DNA from: Chara braunii
Taxonomy: Eukaryota; Streptophyta; Charophyceae; Charales; Characeae
DNA length: 26,766 nt
Direction of reading: 5' to 3'
Assembly: GCA_003427395.1 (NCBI GenBank)
Contig: BFEA01000190.1
Coordinates: 1,119,464-1,146,229 of the forward strand
The translations under genes were made by a program, and so were the position numbers. Shown piece after piece: positions 1 to 9,559 of the stretch (positions are counted from its first letter, which is position 1; every line of letters begins with the position of its first letter). The notes under the pieces are model-generated. The model had not been told where the DNA came from. It was given only the letters and a program-made list of their open reading frames with translations, and did no database searches.

Positions 1-53
<53 letters not shown>
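1..53. repeat. (CT)n microsatellite at window edge
   Basis: An uninterrupted CT dinucleotide tract opens the window. The window also closes in a GA tract and its only long N gap lies in a GA tract, so this edge is probably an assembly break in unresolvable simple repeat. Confidence 0.95.
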
Positions 54-55
<2 letters not shown>

Positions 56-227
56 GATATTGTGCCACTCCGGCTTCCCTCTCTTTCCTCGCGCCACATC
101 TCTCTCTTTCCCCGCTATTTGTTTTTTTTTGTTCCCCTACCTCCCGACATGTGGCACCTCTCTGTCTGCCTTTCTCTCCTTCATGCCCTCTCACCATGCA
201 TTTTATATCTGCCCAATGAATGTGAGA

Positions 228-309
<82 letters not shown>

Positions 310-755
310 CAGAAAGAAAGAGAGAGAGGGAGACAGGGAGAGAAAAAGAGAGAGACAGGTACATTCTTCGACTTTTTTTTGTTTTTTTTTCCGTTTGCAC
401 CAAACATTTCTCACTCCCCCTTTCCTCCCATCCCTTCTTCCTTTCACTGCTTTCCTCCTCCTCGTCTTCTCTATTGCCATCCCCCATGCCTCTGCCTTCA
501 CTCCCCCTCCACTGCCGCTGCGGCGGGTCCACTTGTATTTCTGAACGGGAATGCGGCCAGATGCATGTAGGTCTTGCAGTAAATGCGGTCAGATACATGT
601 AAGGTAGTGCTACAAGAGTATGCCCTCAGTGTTGGGAAACAGATCCAATGTTCAAACCCTCCCGGAGACAATACACCCGTACCCGCTGGCCCGGTTGGTA
701 TAAGGGCTGACCTGGTGCAGAGGCCCGCAGAGGGAGAAGGAAATATCCGATGCTA
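54..755. other. CT-rich low-complexity and anonymous DNA
   Basis: Pyrimidine-rich sequence surrounds a second CT tract up to about position 530, followed by ordinary-composition sequence to 755. Open frames here are made almost entirely of Ser-Leu or Arg-Glu runs translated from the microsatellite and are not credible genes. The part from 600 to 762 probably belongs to a TTAA-type element whose right end is the TGGTGGT at 756-762, but I could not find its left end. Confidence 0.6.
230..306. repeat. (CT)n microsatellite followed by GA-rich run
   Basis: About 38 CT units, followed at 311-358 by a purine stretch rich in GA and GAAA. The pyrimidine-to-purine switch on one strand lets the two halves pair as an imperfect hairpin and may mark an old inversion or fusion of two tracts. 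Confidence 0.9.
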
Positions 756-773
756 TGGTGGTTTAAACCACCA
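756..773. repeat. 18-bp perfect palindrome centred on TTAA (element junction)
   Basis: TGGTGGTTTAAACCACCA is a perfect palindrome. It reads as two terminal inverted repeats (TGGTGGT and ACCACCA) facing each other across one shared TTAA at 763-766. This is expected if two TTAA-inserting elements lie side by side using a common target site. Confidence 0.75.
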
Positions 774-1074
774 GCGCGTTTGCCAACCATTTTTTTCCCG
801 ATGCAGTGTGCATGGCCACAGGTTTCGGGCCATGCTGTGGCACCCGCCAAAAAGGAGGTCGGTGCTAGTTTCCTTCTTTTTTGGTCCACAGAGCATTTTC
901 GGGCTCGGCAAGGGAAGGGTCATTTCCCTTTTTTTTGCCTGACAAGGCACATACTTCAACTTTCAGGGCCCAGCGCTGCCTTTGAATTTGTTCATCAGCT
1001 GCCCCCGAACCCCAAAAGTTGCAGCCCATGATGTGTCAAGTCGAATAAATTTACCTATGAAATGTACTGGTGGT
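767..1074. mobile_element. TTAA-type non-autonomous DNA element E1
   Basis: A stretch of about 308 bp begins ACCACCAGCGCG after TTAA (763-766) and ends GTACTGGTGGT before TTAC (1075-1078), a one-base variant of TTAA. Ends in inverted orientation and TTAA-like flanks are the hallmark of piggyBac-type insertion. No transposase is encoded. Internal sequence such as CCAAAAAGGAGG near 846-857 recurs in altered form in the next element (about 1482-1493), so the two are relatives. Family placement rests on target site and ends only. Confidence 0.55.
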
Positions 1075-1088
1075 TTACACCACCAGTA
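1065..1088. repeat. Inverted repeat: facing element ends
   Basis: TACTGGTGGT and ACCACCAGTA form perfect 10-bp arms around TTAC. The arrangement repeats the junction at 756-773 and again looks like two element termini sharing one (mutated) TTAA target. Confidence 0.75.
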
Positions 1089-1569
1089 TTTCCTAGCCTC
1101 CTTTTCCCAAAGCCGATTTGCGTTGCACGACCATTTGAAACGTACCAGCGAGGGTGCATTTTGTTTTTTTTTCTTTACCTCACCCCGCCAACCATTTCGT
1201 CGTGGGCAGCTACACCCACAATGCGGATGCAGTCTAATCTCAAAACCTCTTCCCATCACCGACAACAACAATCCCGGTTTCCAGAGGCTTTCCTATCACC
1301 ATGAAACCCCATTAGAGACGAGTCCAGGCCGGATCGCAAAACCCATAGTAGACACCAACTTGAAGGAGGGAAGGGGGGGTACGGAGCACTTAGGCTTCCC
1401 TCTATAAAATCAAACATGCGGCTTGCACACTGACATAAGTTTCAGGGCTCGGCCACCGGAGAAAAAGGGTTGGCAGCGCCAACCAAAAGGAGGTTCGCAC
1501 CAATTTGCTGTTTTTGGCGGGCAACACGTTTCCAACCTCAGAGAAAAGTAACTCGGAAGTACCAATGGT
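1079..1569. mobile_element. TTAA-type non-autonomous DNA element E2 (probable)
   Basis: Starts ACCACCAGTATTTCC at the facing-ends junction and probably ends at GTACCAATGGT just before TTAA (1570-1573). The right end is degenerate relative to GTACTGGTGGT, so that boundary is less certain. The interior shares blocks with 11040-11201, including a TGCGGCTTGCA block and a CCGGAGAAAA block, which supports a repeat family. No coding capacity was seen. Confidence 0.45.
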
Positions 1570-1573
1570 TTAA

Positions 1574-2069
1574 AATAGTATAGCCAAGGTGAACTAAAGC
1601 GGTCCCCTCGATTACAACAGCGAGAGTTATGTTGCAAATTGTAGATCGCCCAATGCCTTCACAATAACCCACTTAACATCATGAGCCCACGTACTAAACA
1701 AATTATTTTCGCTTCTTGGAGCCTGAACCTTGTTTTTTTCCATTCGACACCAATGGTAGTTCTGATCTGAAACCGACTATTATGCTGCATGGCTGCTTCC
1801 ACCTAGGGAATTTCTATTGAATTCATTAGCTAGCGCATGCACACACAAACACATACCCGCATGCATGTGACATGGGTCGTACGCTTTTTTTTTTTTTCAA
1901 CTTTTTTTTATAAATATTGATTGATTGGCATTACGTGGCCCACGCACGGTACACATACACACACACGCCTGCACACCGACAAACCCACACACCCACACAC
2001 CCACATACGTGCGTCGCAGGCCGCACATGCTTTTGTTTTGTTACATACATATATATGCTATAATATATA
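1574..2069. other. Anonymous sequence with CA-rich stretch
   Basis: No gene is recognised. Positions 1835-2010 hold degenerate CA-rich simple sequence (ACACAC, CCCACA units) and two T runs near 1886-1910. This ends in TA-rich sequence into which the hAT-like element at 2078 inserted. Confidence 0.6.
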
Positions 2070-2077
2070 TATACACG
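2070..2077. repeat. 8-bp target site duplication (left), TATACACG
   Basis: TATACACG lies directly before the CAGGG terminus and is repeated exactly at 2849-2856 directly after CCCTG. An 8-bp duplication is characteristic of the hAT superfamily. Confidence 0.9.
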
Positions 2078-2089
2078 CAGGGTCACCAT

Positions 2090-2133
2090 CCCGTACGTAC
2101 GGAGGACCCCGGCCAGTCCTCCGTACGTACGGG
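2090..2133. repeat. Perfect hairpin, 18-bp arms, in H1 left end
   Basis: CCCGTACGTACGGAGGAC at 2090-2107 is exactly complementary to 2116-2133 around an 8-nt loop. Each arm also contains the self-palindrome CGTACG. It lies a few bases inside the terminal repeat, where hAT transposases usually find subterminal binding sites. Confidence 0.9.
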
Positions 2134-2191
2134 CGTTCGGGGTCCCGTACGGGGTCCAAACCCGACGGCGTTCGTCCCCCGCCAAAACTTA

Positions 2192-2547
2192 TTTCGGGGC
2201 CTAAAAATAATTATTTGTTTCTGAGTTTGTTTTTGTGAGTTCTCTATGACGTGACGTACGTGCCTGTAAATTTTCAAGTCATTTGGCTAAGCCAAATAAG
2301 AATTAAAAATTGCCAAAGATGGCGGTGTCAAAACATGCTCGCCCACGTATTTTTTCACTTTTTACTTTTTGTTTTCACTTTAGTTTGGGGCCTAAACAAT
2401 TTTATTATTTTTTGAAACTTTTTTAGTGGGTTTTGTATTATGTGAAGTAAACATCTGTAAATTTTCAGGGCATTTAGCTATGCAAAAAAATAAAAAATAA
2501 AAAAAAATGCCAAAGATGGCGGTGTCGAACATGCTCGCGCACTCACT
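2192..2547. repeat. Diverged tandem duplication inside H1
   Basis: Two blocks (about 2192-2350 and 2383-2547) share GGGGCCTAAA near their start, TGTAAATTTTCA in the middle and GCCAAAGATGGCGGTGTC (2312 and 2509) near the end, with AT-rich spacers of different length. Spacing of shared words is 191-197 bp. Confidence 0.8.
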
Positions 2548-2711
2548 AAATTTAGTTCTCTTTTTCTTTTTATTTATTTTTATTATTAGTATTTATTTTC
2601 CATATTTTATTTTTGTTTCAAATTAGGTAAGGAATTCGGATGTAATGCTCAGGCAAATGTTATTTAATTTATTTTTCTCCATAACATATCTTTTTTTCAG
2701 ATGTTTTTTAT

Positions 2712-2743
<32 letters not shown>

Positions 2744-2856
2744 AAGGTCCGTGTTCGGCCCGAACAGCCGAACGCAACCCCAAGGGGTCCCATACGTTCG
2801 GGTGTTCGGTTTCGGGCGTTTGGCCCATCCCGAACGCCGGTTACCCTGTATACACG

Positions 2857-3678
2857 TATATATACATATATAATATAATATATGTACACATACGTATACA
2901 TATATATGTCACCGAACATAAATTTCTAGTAAATCGGCGACGAAAAGGGAGAAGAGGATATGTTAATAATAAACAAGGAGTTGCGAAAAACTGTTTCATT
3001 AGAGTTCCACCAACTCATCAGGAGGTTGAATCCTCAACAGTGTGCAAAATCACTTAACTGATTACACTGTAAGTGAACATCCACCTTAACCGCGGCTGTG
3101 GTTAAGCATCAACGGTTGTCCGAAAACTAATACCCTAAGATGGGCACCGACCACTACCCTTAAGGTACCTGTGACAAAAATCGAACGAGGTTATCACCCA
3201 TATACATATATAATATTATATATATATATATATATTATGTATATCTGTATTGCTTGCTTGATTGATTGATCGATTGAATCACACACACATACTACCTCAC
3301 AATCGAAGGGAAGAGGGTGGCGTTTGGCGGGATTTTTCCCCACACACATACTTTTTTTTTTTGCTTCAACAGATGGGAGATTGGAGATCTCCCTTCTTGA
3401 CACTCCCTTCCCAAAAAACGTAGAAAATAAAACCCCCAAAAAACCGGTATTCAGCCAAAAGCATGGTCGGGAGGCCCGAATGTTCAACCCTTTGCCCTGG
3501 CTTATCCGACGGTCGAATGCCGGTAACCGTAATTTACAGTATATAAAAGGTGAGGAACAAAATCCTCCACATTTATAATTTTAGGATAAAAAACTCGTAC
3601 AACCGTTACAGGTGTAGAAACTCATTAAAAGAATTAAAAATAATTATTAGTTTTTTTATTTACCTTAATCATAATACC
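2857..3678. other. Anonymous AT-rich sequence with simple repeats
   Basis: No gene is recognised. It holds TA-rich microsatellite (2857-2908 and 3200-3241), a TTGA-type run near 3250-3277, a small hairpin CTTAACC..GGTTAAG near 3083-3105, and a TATA-box-like TATATAAAAG at about 3540 with no supported gene after it. The segment 3470-3525 ends in GAATGCCGGTAACC, resembling the right end of H1, and may be the relic of a related element. Confidence 0.5.
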
Positions 3679-4378
3679 GAATTATTAAAAAAAATTCAAA
3701 ATTTATAATATATATCAAATATGATTTGTGAAATAAAATTTATAAAATTATATATCATGCATAAAAAATATGTATATATTTTGAGTCGTATTTAAGTAAA
3801 AAAAAATAATAACACTATTTATCTGGTAAACTTTACAAGTTTTTCATAAAGTAGCAATCAACGATAAATTAAGGGTCTCATTAGATACTCCTAAAAGTTC
3901 ATGTTTTTAGGATTGCGTCTTGGTTGCATGCAATCCTAAATCCACTTTTGAGATCGAAAATGTGAAAACGGCGTTAGAACGACTCCTAAAAGATTTAGGA
4001 TTCCCCAGCCAAAATCGTCCTAAATTTTCCAGTAGCCCCCGACCTACTGAAAAATTTAGGATTCCCGCGTTTCACGGAGTCGTGGCGTCGTGCGCACCAC
4101 ATCGTCGTCTCGTGGATTTAGGATTGCATGCAACCAAGACGCAATCCTAAAAACATGAACTTTTAGGAATATCTAACGAGACCCTTAATTTATCGTTGAC
4201 TGCTACTTTATGAAAAACTTGTAAAGTTTACCAGATAAATAGTGTTATTATTTTTTTTTACTTAAATACGACTTAAAATATATACATATTTTTTATGCAT
4301 GATATATAATTTTATAAATTTTATTTCACAAATCATATTTGATATATATTATAAATTTTGAATTTTTTTTAATAATTC
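3679..4378. repeat. 700-bp foldback, 267-bp near-identical arms
   Basis: Left arm 3679-3945 and right arm 4112-4378 pair base for base with no gap. By eye there are only four differences, all transitions. The 166-bp loop (3946-4111) is richer in GC. Inside each arm the boundary GGGTCTC(A/G)TTAGATA next to TTAA resembles the start of Tourist/Harbinger-type plant MITEs. TCCTAAA or its complement recurs throughout. Such arms imply recent inverted duplication or ongoing homogenisation, and a transcript would form a long double-stranded hairpin. No protein is encoded. Confidence 0.92.
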
Positions 4379-4410
4379 AAAATTTATAATATATATCAAA
4401 TATAATCGAC
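4379..4410 (+). repeat. Third, partial copy of the foldback arm tip
   Basis: Directly after the right arm the sequence reads forward again as in the outer left arm (from about 3694), for roughly 27 bp. The arm tip thus occurs three times in alternating orientation. Confidence 0.7.
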
Positions 4411-4496
4411 GGCGTTAGGACACGTCCTTATAAAATATAAAATATAATCGACGACACGGCTGCATATACGCATATTAAAAGAGGCCGCGGGACAAG

Positions 4497-4626
4497 TTTT
4501 AGGACGAGTCCTAAAAGACGATTTTTAGGATTGCGTGCAACCACTTCGCACGAAATCCTAAAAAACTTTTAGGACGCGTCCTAAAAAATTTAGGATTCTT
4601 TTAGAAGTGTCTAACGAGGCCCTAAC
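4497..4626. repeat. TCCTAAA/TTTAGGA palindrome cluster, relic of the same foldback family
   Basis: It contains the perfect 20-bp palindrome at 4567-4586 (centre GGACGCGTCC), a near-palindrome at 4497-4516 and a block resembling the inner arm of the 3679-4378 foldback (ATTTTTAGGATTGCGTGCAA near 4520). It ends in GTCTAACGAGGCCC, the counterpart of the TIR-like edge GGGTCTCGTTAGA. It is probably a diverged or truncated second member. Confidence 0.65.
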
Positions 4627-4890
4627 TTAAGAAATATTTCTTTCAAAGTATCATTGCCACATATAAACTTTTGTAACTTACTCGGTGATCAATAATAGGT
4701 TATTACAATGCCCATAAACAATATATATAAAAAGATTATCTTTTTGTTTTGATAAGAATTCAAATAATAATTGCAAACTAACATAAGTTTGTAAAATATA
4801 GTTTTATGCACATGTAATAATGCAATTAATATTAATAATTTAATATTGATTATTGAAATAATAATAATTATATAATATTATTAATTAAAA

Positions 4891-5082
4891 TAAAATTATT
4901 TCTTTATTGTTTTTGATAAATTTATGCTTCTTGAAATTATTAGATATGATCACTGTACTAAGTGATATAAAATGATCGGTTATCTATNTAAAATTATTTC
5001 TTTATTGTTTTTGATAAATTTATGCTTCTTGAAATTATTAGATATGATCACTGTACTAAGTGATATAAAATGATCGGTTATC
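4891..5082 (+). repeat. 98-bp tandem duplication with an N at the join
   Basis: The sequence from 4891 is repeated essentially exactly from 4989, with one ambiguous base at 4988 right at the junction. Near identity plus the N suggests a gap-filling or misjoin artefact rather than a true duplication. Confidence 0.85.
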
Positions 5083-5116
5083 TGTAAATTAAGGTAAGAA
5101 ATTAATTATTAATATA

Positions 5117-5124
5117 TGATTAAG
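5117..5124. repeat. 8-bp target site duplication (left), TGATTAAG
   Basis: TGATTAAG directly precedes the element at 5125 and is repeated exactly at 5387-5394. Confidence 0.9.
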
Positions 5125-5170
5125 CTAGGCTACCAGCCGGCCCGCCCCGGGCCCGGCAGGCCAAACAAAG

Positions 5171-5210
<40 letters not shown>

Positions 5211-5386
5211 AAAAACTCCGAAAAAAAACTATGTTATGCAGAAAAATAAACTCAACAACTTTTGCCCCAGGATCACGTCGAAATTCTTCACCAATTTTAG
5301 AATAAAAATTAAATTCTAAAAATAATATTTTTAAATTGTTCTTGGCCCGACCGGGCAAGTAACCCCGGGCCACTTTGGTAGCCTAG
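5125..5386 (+). mobile_element. Non-autonomous hAT-like element H2 (262 bp)
   Basis: Ends are CTAGGCTACCA and TGGTAGCCTAG, perfectly inverted over 11 bp, inside a perfect 8-bp duplication TGATTAAG. The left end is GC-rich with GGCCCG/CGGGCC words, then an A38 tract (5171-5208), then the AT-rich core with TATGTTATGCAG and CGTCGAAATTCTT, then a GC-rich right end with ACCGGGCAAG. The copy at 22001 has the same ends and core. No open frame of interest. The duplication supports hAT; the CTAGG terminus is not the usual hAT CAGGG. Confidence 0.85.
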
Positions 5387-5394
5387 TGATTAAG

Positions 5395-6727
5395 TGAGTT
5401 ATGTAAATTAAAATCCTATTACGAACTTTATTAATTTTTTAAGATTCTAATTATTTTTATTCGCCAACAAATACAGTTGTTTTCGTCATATCAATAGTAG
5501 AACGGAACAAAACTATTCAACACAAAGTTTGACATTAAATGTACAATATACAATTTAAATGTTATTCAAGTTAATACAGGTTCGGATTGATCTAGCATAA
5601 TACTTCTCACTTGAAGATTTTAACTATTTATTAGCTAACAAGCATAATTGTTTTTGACCTTTCGATGGTACAGAGGGACAAAATTCCTTACCACATCGTA
5701 TTTTACCTATAAAGATCCGCTCTAAGGTTTTAAATATTTTTTATGATAAGATTATGAGTATAATTACACCATCACCAACACTTCTTGATGAGAAAAATAA
5801 GTAACCATCCACCAATAGTACTCGATGAAGAAAGCAGTTACTATTTATACATCACTGGACATGCAAAGTTTAGTGTTACTAGTGATGACTTTTCGTGTTT
5901 ATGACTAGTGAGTGTGTGCTCATGATTACTAGAAACTATTAATATCATTCGTTTTAAACCATAAGTACACTCGGACTTAGAGGCTCTGCACTGCATGGTA
6001 AACTCTTTCGAACCACTAGCGACACACTTTTTTTATTTTTTGCTAGTGTCATCAGCCATTGTGATATGATAGGTTGAAGGCGTTAAATTTTCAGAGTAGG
6101 TAACAAGCAAATCACCATGAGGTTGGGGTAATGTTCTAGAGGTTTCATGTGTTTTGTTTCCACGTGCTTTTCTTTATGTGCATTTTCATCTAGATCCTTG
6201 ACACTAATAAATCCTCATAATGAAGTATATATAAGACATTTTTCATTTGGTGCTTACTTCTCAACGAGTTGTACAATTAAAGATGTAGTATGAGCATACT
6301 TTCATGAGTAATTATTTCGCAATGGACATGCGTAATCAAAGAATGGATAGCAATTTGTCGTAGATTTATAACAAGATACCTGATCCTCTTAGAAGATCGA
6401 TGTTTGTTAATGCCTTAGGGTTGAAGATCTATTAGCATGCTTTATATGCTTCTTATTCTCACGGGTGGTTTATTTTTTTTATGAGGGAGGTTATGAAAAA
6501 ATGTTTATGATATTTTATCTCAAGCTTATTGATGCTGTTTTTTTTTTCCCTTGTATCGCTTCGTGCTAATCTCTCCTTCCATTTTGATGTTTGAATCGGT
6601 TATCCGCAGGTACTATCCATTGTACACTCATTTGGTTGGCCAACGAAGTACTTTCGAACAATGTACAAAATGCTGGAGTGGTTCGAGATTCTTATTTTCA
6701 TTTGACACCATTTTCCTCTCTTGTGTA
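5395..6727. other. Anonymous AT-rich region
   Basis: About 1.3 kb of AT-rich sequence with short T and A runs. No frame longer than noise, RNA gene or repeat structure is recognised. It may be old intergenic or intronic DNA. Confidence 0.5.
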
Positions 6728-7040
6728 CTATTCTTGTTGTCGCCCTTTCTCATATCAGTTTTAAAATTTCACTTCTTTCATGTCGTGGGGGAATCATTGT
6801 CTGCAAAAGGTAATGATCTCTTTCAGTTTATGGACTGCATTTCTTCTTTTCCTTCCTTTCCAGTGTTGCTATTCTTGTTGTCTCCCCTTCTCATATCACC
6901 AACTCTCACAAGTGGTCACTAATTTTAAAATTCCACTTTTTTCATGCCGTGCGGGAATCATTGTCTGCAAAAGGGAATCATTGTCTGCAAAAGGTCACTT
7001 ATTTTATGGTCTGACATTTCTTCTTTTCCTTCCTTTTCAG
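6728..7040 (+). repeat. Diverged tandem duplication ending in splice-acceptor-like tracts
   Basis: Unit 1 (6728-6863) and unit 2 (6869-7040) both begin CTATTCTTGTTGTC and both end in a long pyrimidine tract plus CAG (CCTTCCTTTCCAG and CCTTCCTTTTCAG). Unit 2 is longer and contains a local 20-bp direct duplication, GGGAATCATTGTCTGCAAAA, at 6953 and 6973. The endings look like 3' splice sites on the plus strand, but no convincing exon follows. Confidence 0.75.
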
Positions 7041-7096
7041 CGCACATTACTTGGACTGGAATGGATACATTAAAAGTCAAAGTAATGTGCGCTGAA
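7036..7096. repeat. Perfect hairpin, 17-bp arms, 27-nt loop
   Basis: TTCAGCGCACATTACTT at 7036-7052 is exactly complementary to 7080-7096. It begins inside the second pyrimidine-CAG tract. Confidence 0.85.
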
Positions 7097-9193
7097 ATGC
7101 GATAATTTTCTAGTGGAGCATGTTAAAATTTTGTGACATTTACTTAGCTTTCCTACAAGGGACAAAGAGATTCACTCGTCGCTGGTCCACAATGACAAAG
7201 GTGTTAATTACACATATGGTTTTCGCAGGTTATGTAAGCTACAGTCTCCATGTGGCAGTTGTTACCTGCAACATCAAGGATGGTTGACAATCGAATGACC
7301 TTTATAAGCATACGGGGGAAGTACGTGGAAAAACGCAAAAATGAGTATGTGAAAGGGGTAGAGGTTTTAGGACAAAAAACTGGGCAGGGGCAAGGGGAGT
7401 AAGAGCAGGTAAGGAGGGGATATGCTGAGTTGTATTGCAACACTTAAACGGTGTTTTCATGTCTGAAAAAAGAGAGAGTAAAGTATCTTCCTTCACTGGT
7501 TGGCGTTGAGTTGGGGAGGGTGGTGGCATTGGGTTGGGGAGGTGGCGGCGAAGGGTATTTTAACAAGGGGTATATTGAAAGATATCCGGTCTCCTATCAT
7601 GGGGCAGCGAAGTGGATCGCGTAGAGTGAAGAGGTTTTCAATTGTGTTGTTTATTATTGCAATGCATAACTACCAGAATGATGGAAAAGAGAGGATTTTG
7701 AAAATCGCATCCCTACTATTGGGTGGCAAACGACATGGGATGGTGGCCGAAATTGTTACGTTTTGGACATTTTGCAATGTGGAGAAGTAAAGCAGAGGGA
7801 GACAATCTTGCTTTACCTGGCCAGAGGCAACTGGAACAACAAGTTGTCTCCCAAAAGTTATGAGGTTCATGTCCACTGAATCAGAAGGTTGGCGCGAGCC
7901 AAAACGAAAACAAAAATGTTGTTGTGTTTCGACAAAGCTTAGCCCAAGGAAGCATCTGCTTTGGATGAAAGGAGGTTATGTTGTATGGGAAGGCAAGGGG
8001 TGGTTGAATTCCTCTCCACTTTTGCCTGTTATCGAATCCAATCTTCAGAAAGCGAAGAGCATCAACAAGGCACAGTGCCAGCGTTGGTTTTGGGCTGATC
8101 AAATGAGAAGAGGGACAGTATAACCCATGGGATGTGAAATTGCTTCCCTAACATGGGGATGCAAACATAGTAGATTGTTTTTCTTAGTTGGTGTGGCTTA
8201 AGGGGTAGTACGTGTGCAATAACTGTCAGGCAGCTACTGATGTTGTCTCCTTGCTATCGGGTGGCGAGGTGAAGAGAGGAGGGATTGATTCTAGGTGATT
8301 GTCATATGTATTTAAGAGGATGCTGAATGGACAACAACAAGGGGAGTGATAAGTCGAACCCACTATGCAGCAGCAAAAGGAAGGGTGGGGCACAAGAGAG
8401 TTTCGCGCAGGTCTTCTGACATTCGTTCCGAACTTTCGTGTGCGGTCTGTCCTAAAAAAAACAAAAATTATAAGTGCATCAGAAACCGGAAGTAGCCTGA
8501 TTGGGTTTCTAGACATCACATGGCCAAATTCGCAGGGGTCACGGTTGGGGTTATGAAGCATAGGGCTGACAAAAGAGGATCATCTATGAGGTAGCGAGCA
8601 GTTAGGAGGTAGCACGGTGACGCCTAGGGCTGACAAAAGAGAATAATCTACGAGGTAGCGAGCAGTTAGGGGGTATATTTAAGGAATGCATCATGAGTGA
8701 AGAAAGGGGGTAGTAAGCAAAAAAAAAAAGAAAAGAAAAAAAAGAAAGGGTAGTAACAATGGGGCAGCCAAGATTTTGGGTTTAAGGATTCTTCCTCTTC
8801 GCTCCCCTGGTCCATTCCTCTCCAGTAGTAGCTTCGCTGTTGAAATCAGATAAAAGTGAAAGTTTCTTGTTTGGTCCATAGCTGATTCAGAATGTTTTGG
8901 CACTTTCAGTTAACTACACCAGAGCGGAGTAATAGCCATCATTGTGCCAATGCGGTTGGCATTGCAAGGTCCCTCGCCTATTCTTTAGTCATCATATGCG
9001 CCTTCTACACACTTTTCTTTTGTCCTTCTAAATGCCCTTTGTCTCACTCAGAGGGGGGTCAGATTCGGACCTGGAAAGTCCGTAAGGAATCGGCAATTTT
9101 TTATTACTAGTTCGATTGGTTCGTTATCCCTTCTGGAGTCCATGGAAAATTGTATTGAAAAAATAAAAATAAAAAACATTGTAACATTTATCT
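7097..9193. other. Anonymous region
   Basis: About 2.1 kb with no gene I can support. Short open frames in both directions lack recognisable domains. A loosely repeated motif of the form CTAT-CATGGGGCAGCGAAG occurs near 7595, 7712, 8139 and 8251. A short tandem repeat lies at 8562-8677 and a purine-rich stretch at 8719-8757. Confidence 0.5.
8562..8677 (+). repeat. 64-bp tandem duplication
   Basis: AGGGCTGACAAAAGAG starts at 8562 and again at 8626. The shared block continues through GAGGTAGCGAGCAGTTAGG in both copies, with a few substitutions. Confidence 0.85.
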
Positions 9194-9559
9194 AGCAGCG
9201 TAGCTCAGTTGGTAAGGCATGCAAGTGGCATTCAGGAGGTCTTGGGTTCAATCCCCATTGGCCTCATGTGCCTTCCTGGGCAAGCTTGGTGCCCGCCATC
9301 TGGAGACGTGCCGTTGGTCCCCCCAAGTGGCATTGAGCAGAGACTGCTGATGTTCATATGGGCAGGGGACGGGAGGGGAGGCACAGTGACGTGCCCATCG
9401 ACGAAGCTCGGTCCTGATGCTACCGGCTGACCCCTGGCCGGTATCGCCCACCGTGACTGCTGGTGGGTGCAGCTCCTGCATGTTTCCCCGTCGGAGGCTT
9501 GAGCACGGCTCTGGCTGCTATGGGATCCCCCCGTAATACTATAATGACAATAAAAAAAA
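9194..9559 (+). mobile_element. tRNA-derived SINE (about 365 bp)
   Basis: The head is tRNA-like: TAGCTCAGTTGG at about 9201 fits the RNA polymerase III A box exactly and GGGTTCAATCCCC at about 9244 is a good B box. The tRNA-like head runs to about 9263. A non-tRNA body with CTTCCTGGGCAAGCTTGG follows, and the 3' end is an A-rich tail, ACAATAAAAAAAAC, preceded by AATACTATAATG. SINEs have an internal promoter and borrow the enzymes of a partner LINE. No clear flanking duplication was found, so the exact ends are uncertain. Confidence 0.85.

Larger units (their letters stand above)
2078..2848 (-). mobile_element. Non-autonomous hAT-like element H1 (771 bp)
   Basis: The element is bounded by CAGGGTCACC and GGTTACCCTG (inverted ends with one mismatch) and by the perfect 8-bp duplication TATACACG. 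CAGGG ends plus 8-bp duplications are classic hAT features. The GC-rich ends are packed with short motifs: CGTACGG on the left, CGTTCGG/CCGAACG on the right. A T27 tract (2717-2743) and an AT-rich core (about 2600-2716) follow. Read on the minus strand, the core matches those at 5210-5320, about 14150-14260 and 22120-22230. The left-centre holds two diverged copies of a block of about 195 bp. No transposase frame is present, so movement would depend on an enzyme encoded elsewhere. Confidence 0.85.

Noticed and set aside
60-602. Long open frames over the CT tracts at the start
   Set aside because: They are Ser-Leu or Arg-Glu runs from dinucleotide repeats, open on both strands, with no domain. 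The same applies to frames at 9986-10623, 12771-13319, 19595-20045 and 24808-25222.
3540-3578. TATATAAAAGG as a promoter TATA box
   Set aside because: No gene or recognisable transcript start follows, and the area is TA-rich by composition.
3890-4600. TTTAGGA words as an interstitial plant telomere (TTTAGGG)
   Set aside because: The seventh base is A rather than G, the words are not in tandem and they occur in both orientations, so they fit inverted-repeat transposon structure.
7500-8123. Candidate genes in the 7.5-8.1 kb frames
   Set aside because: Short frames on both strands, no domains, no splice pattern I could support.
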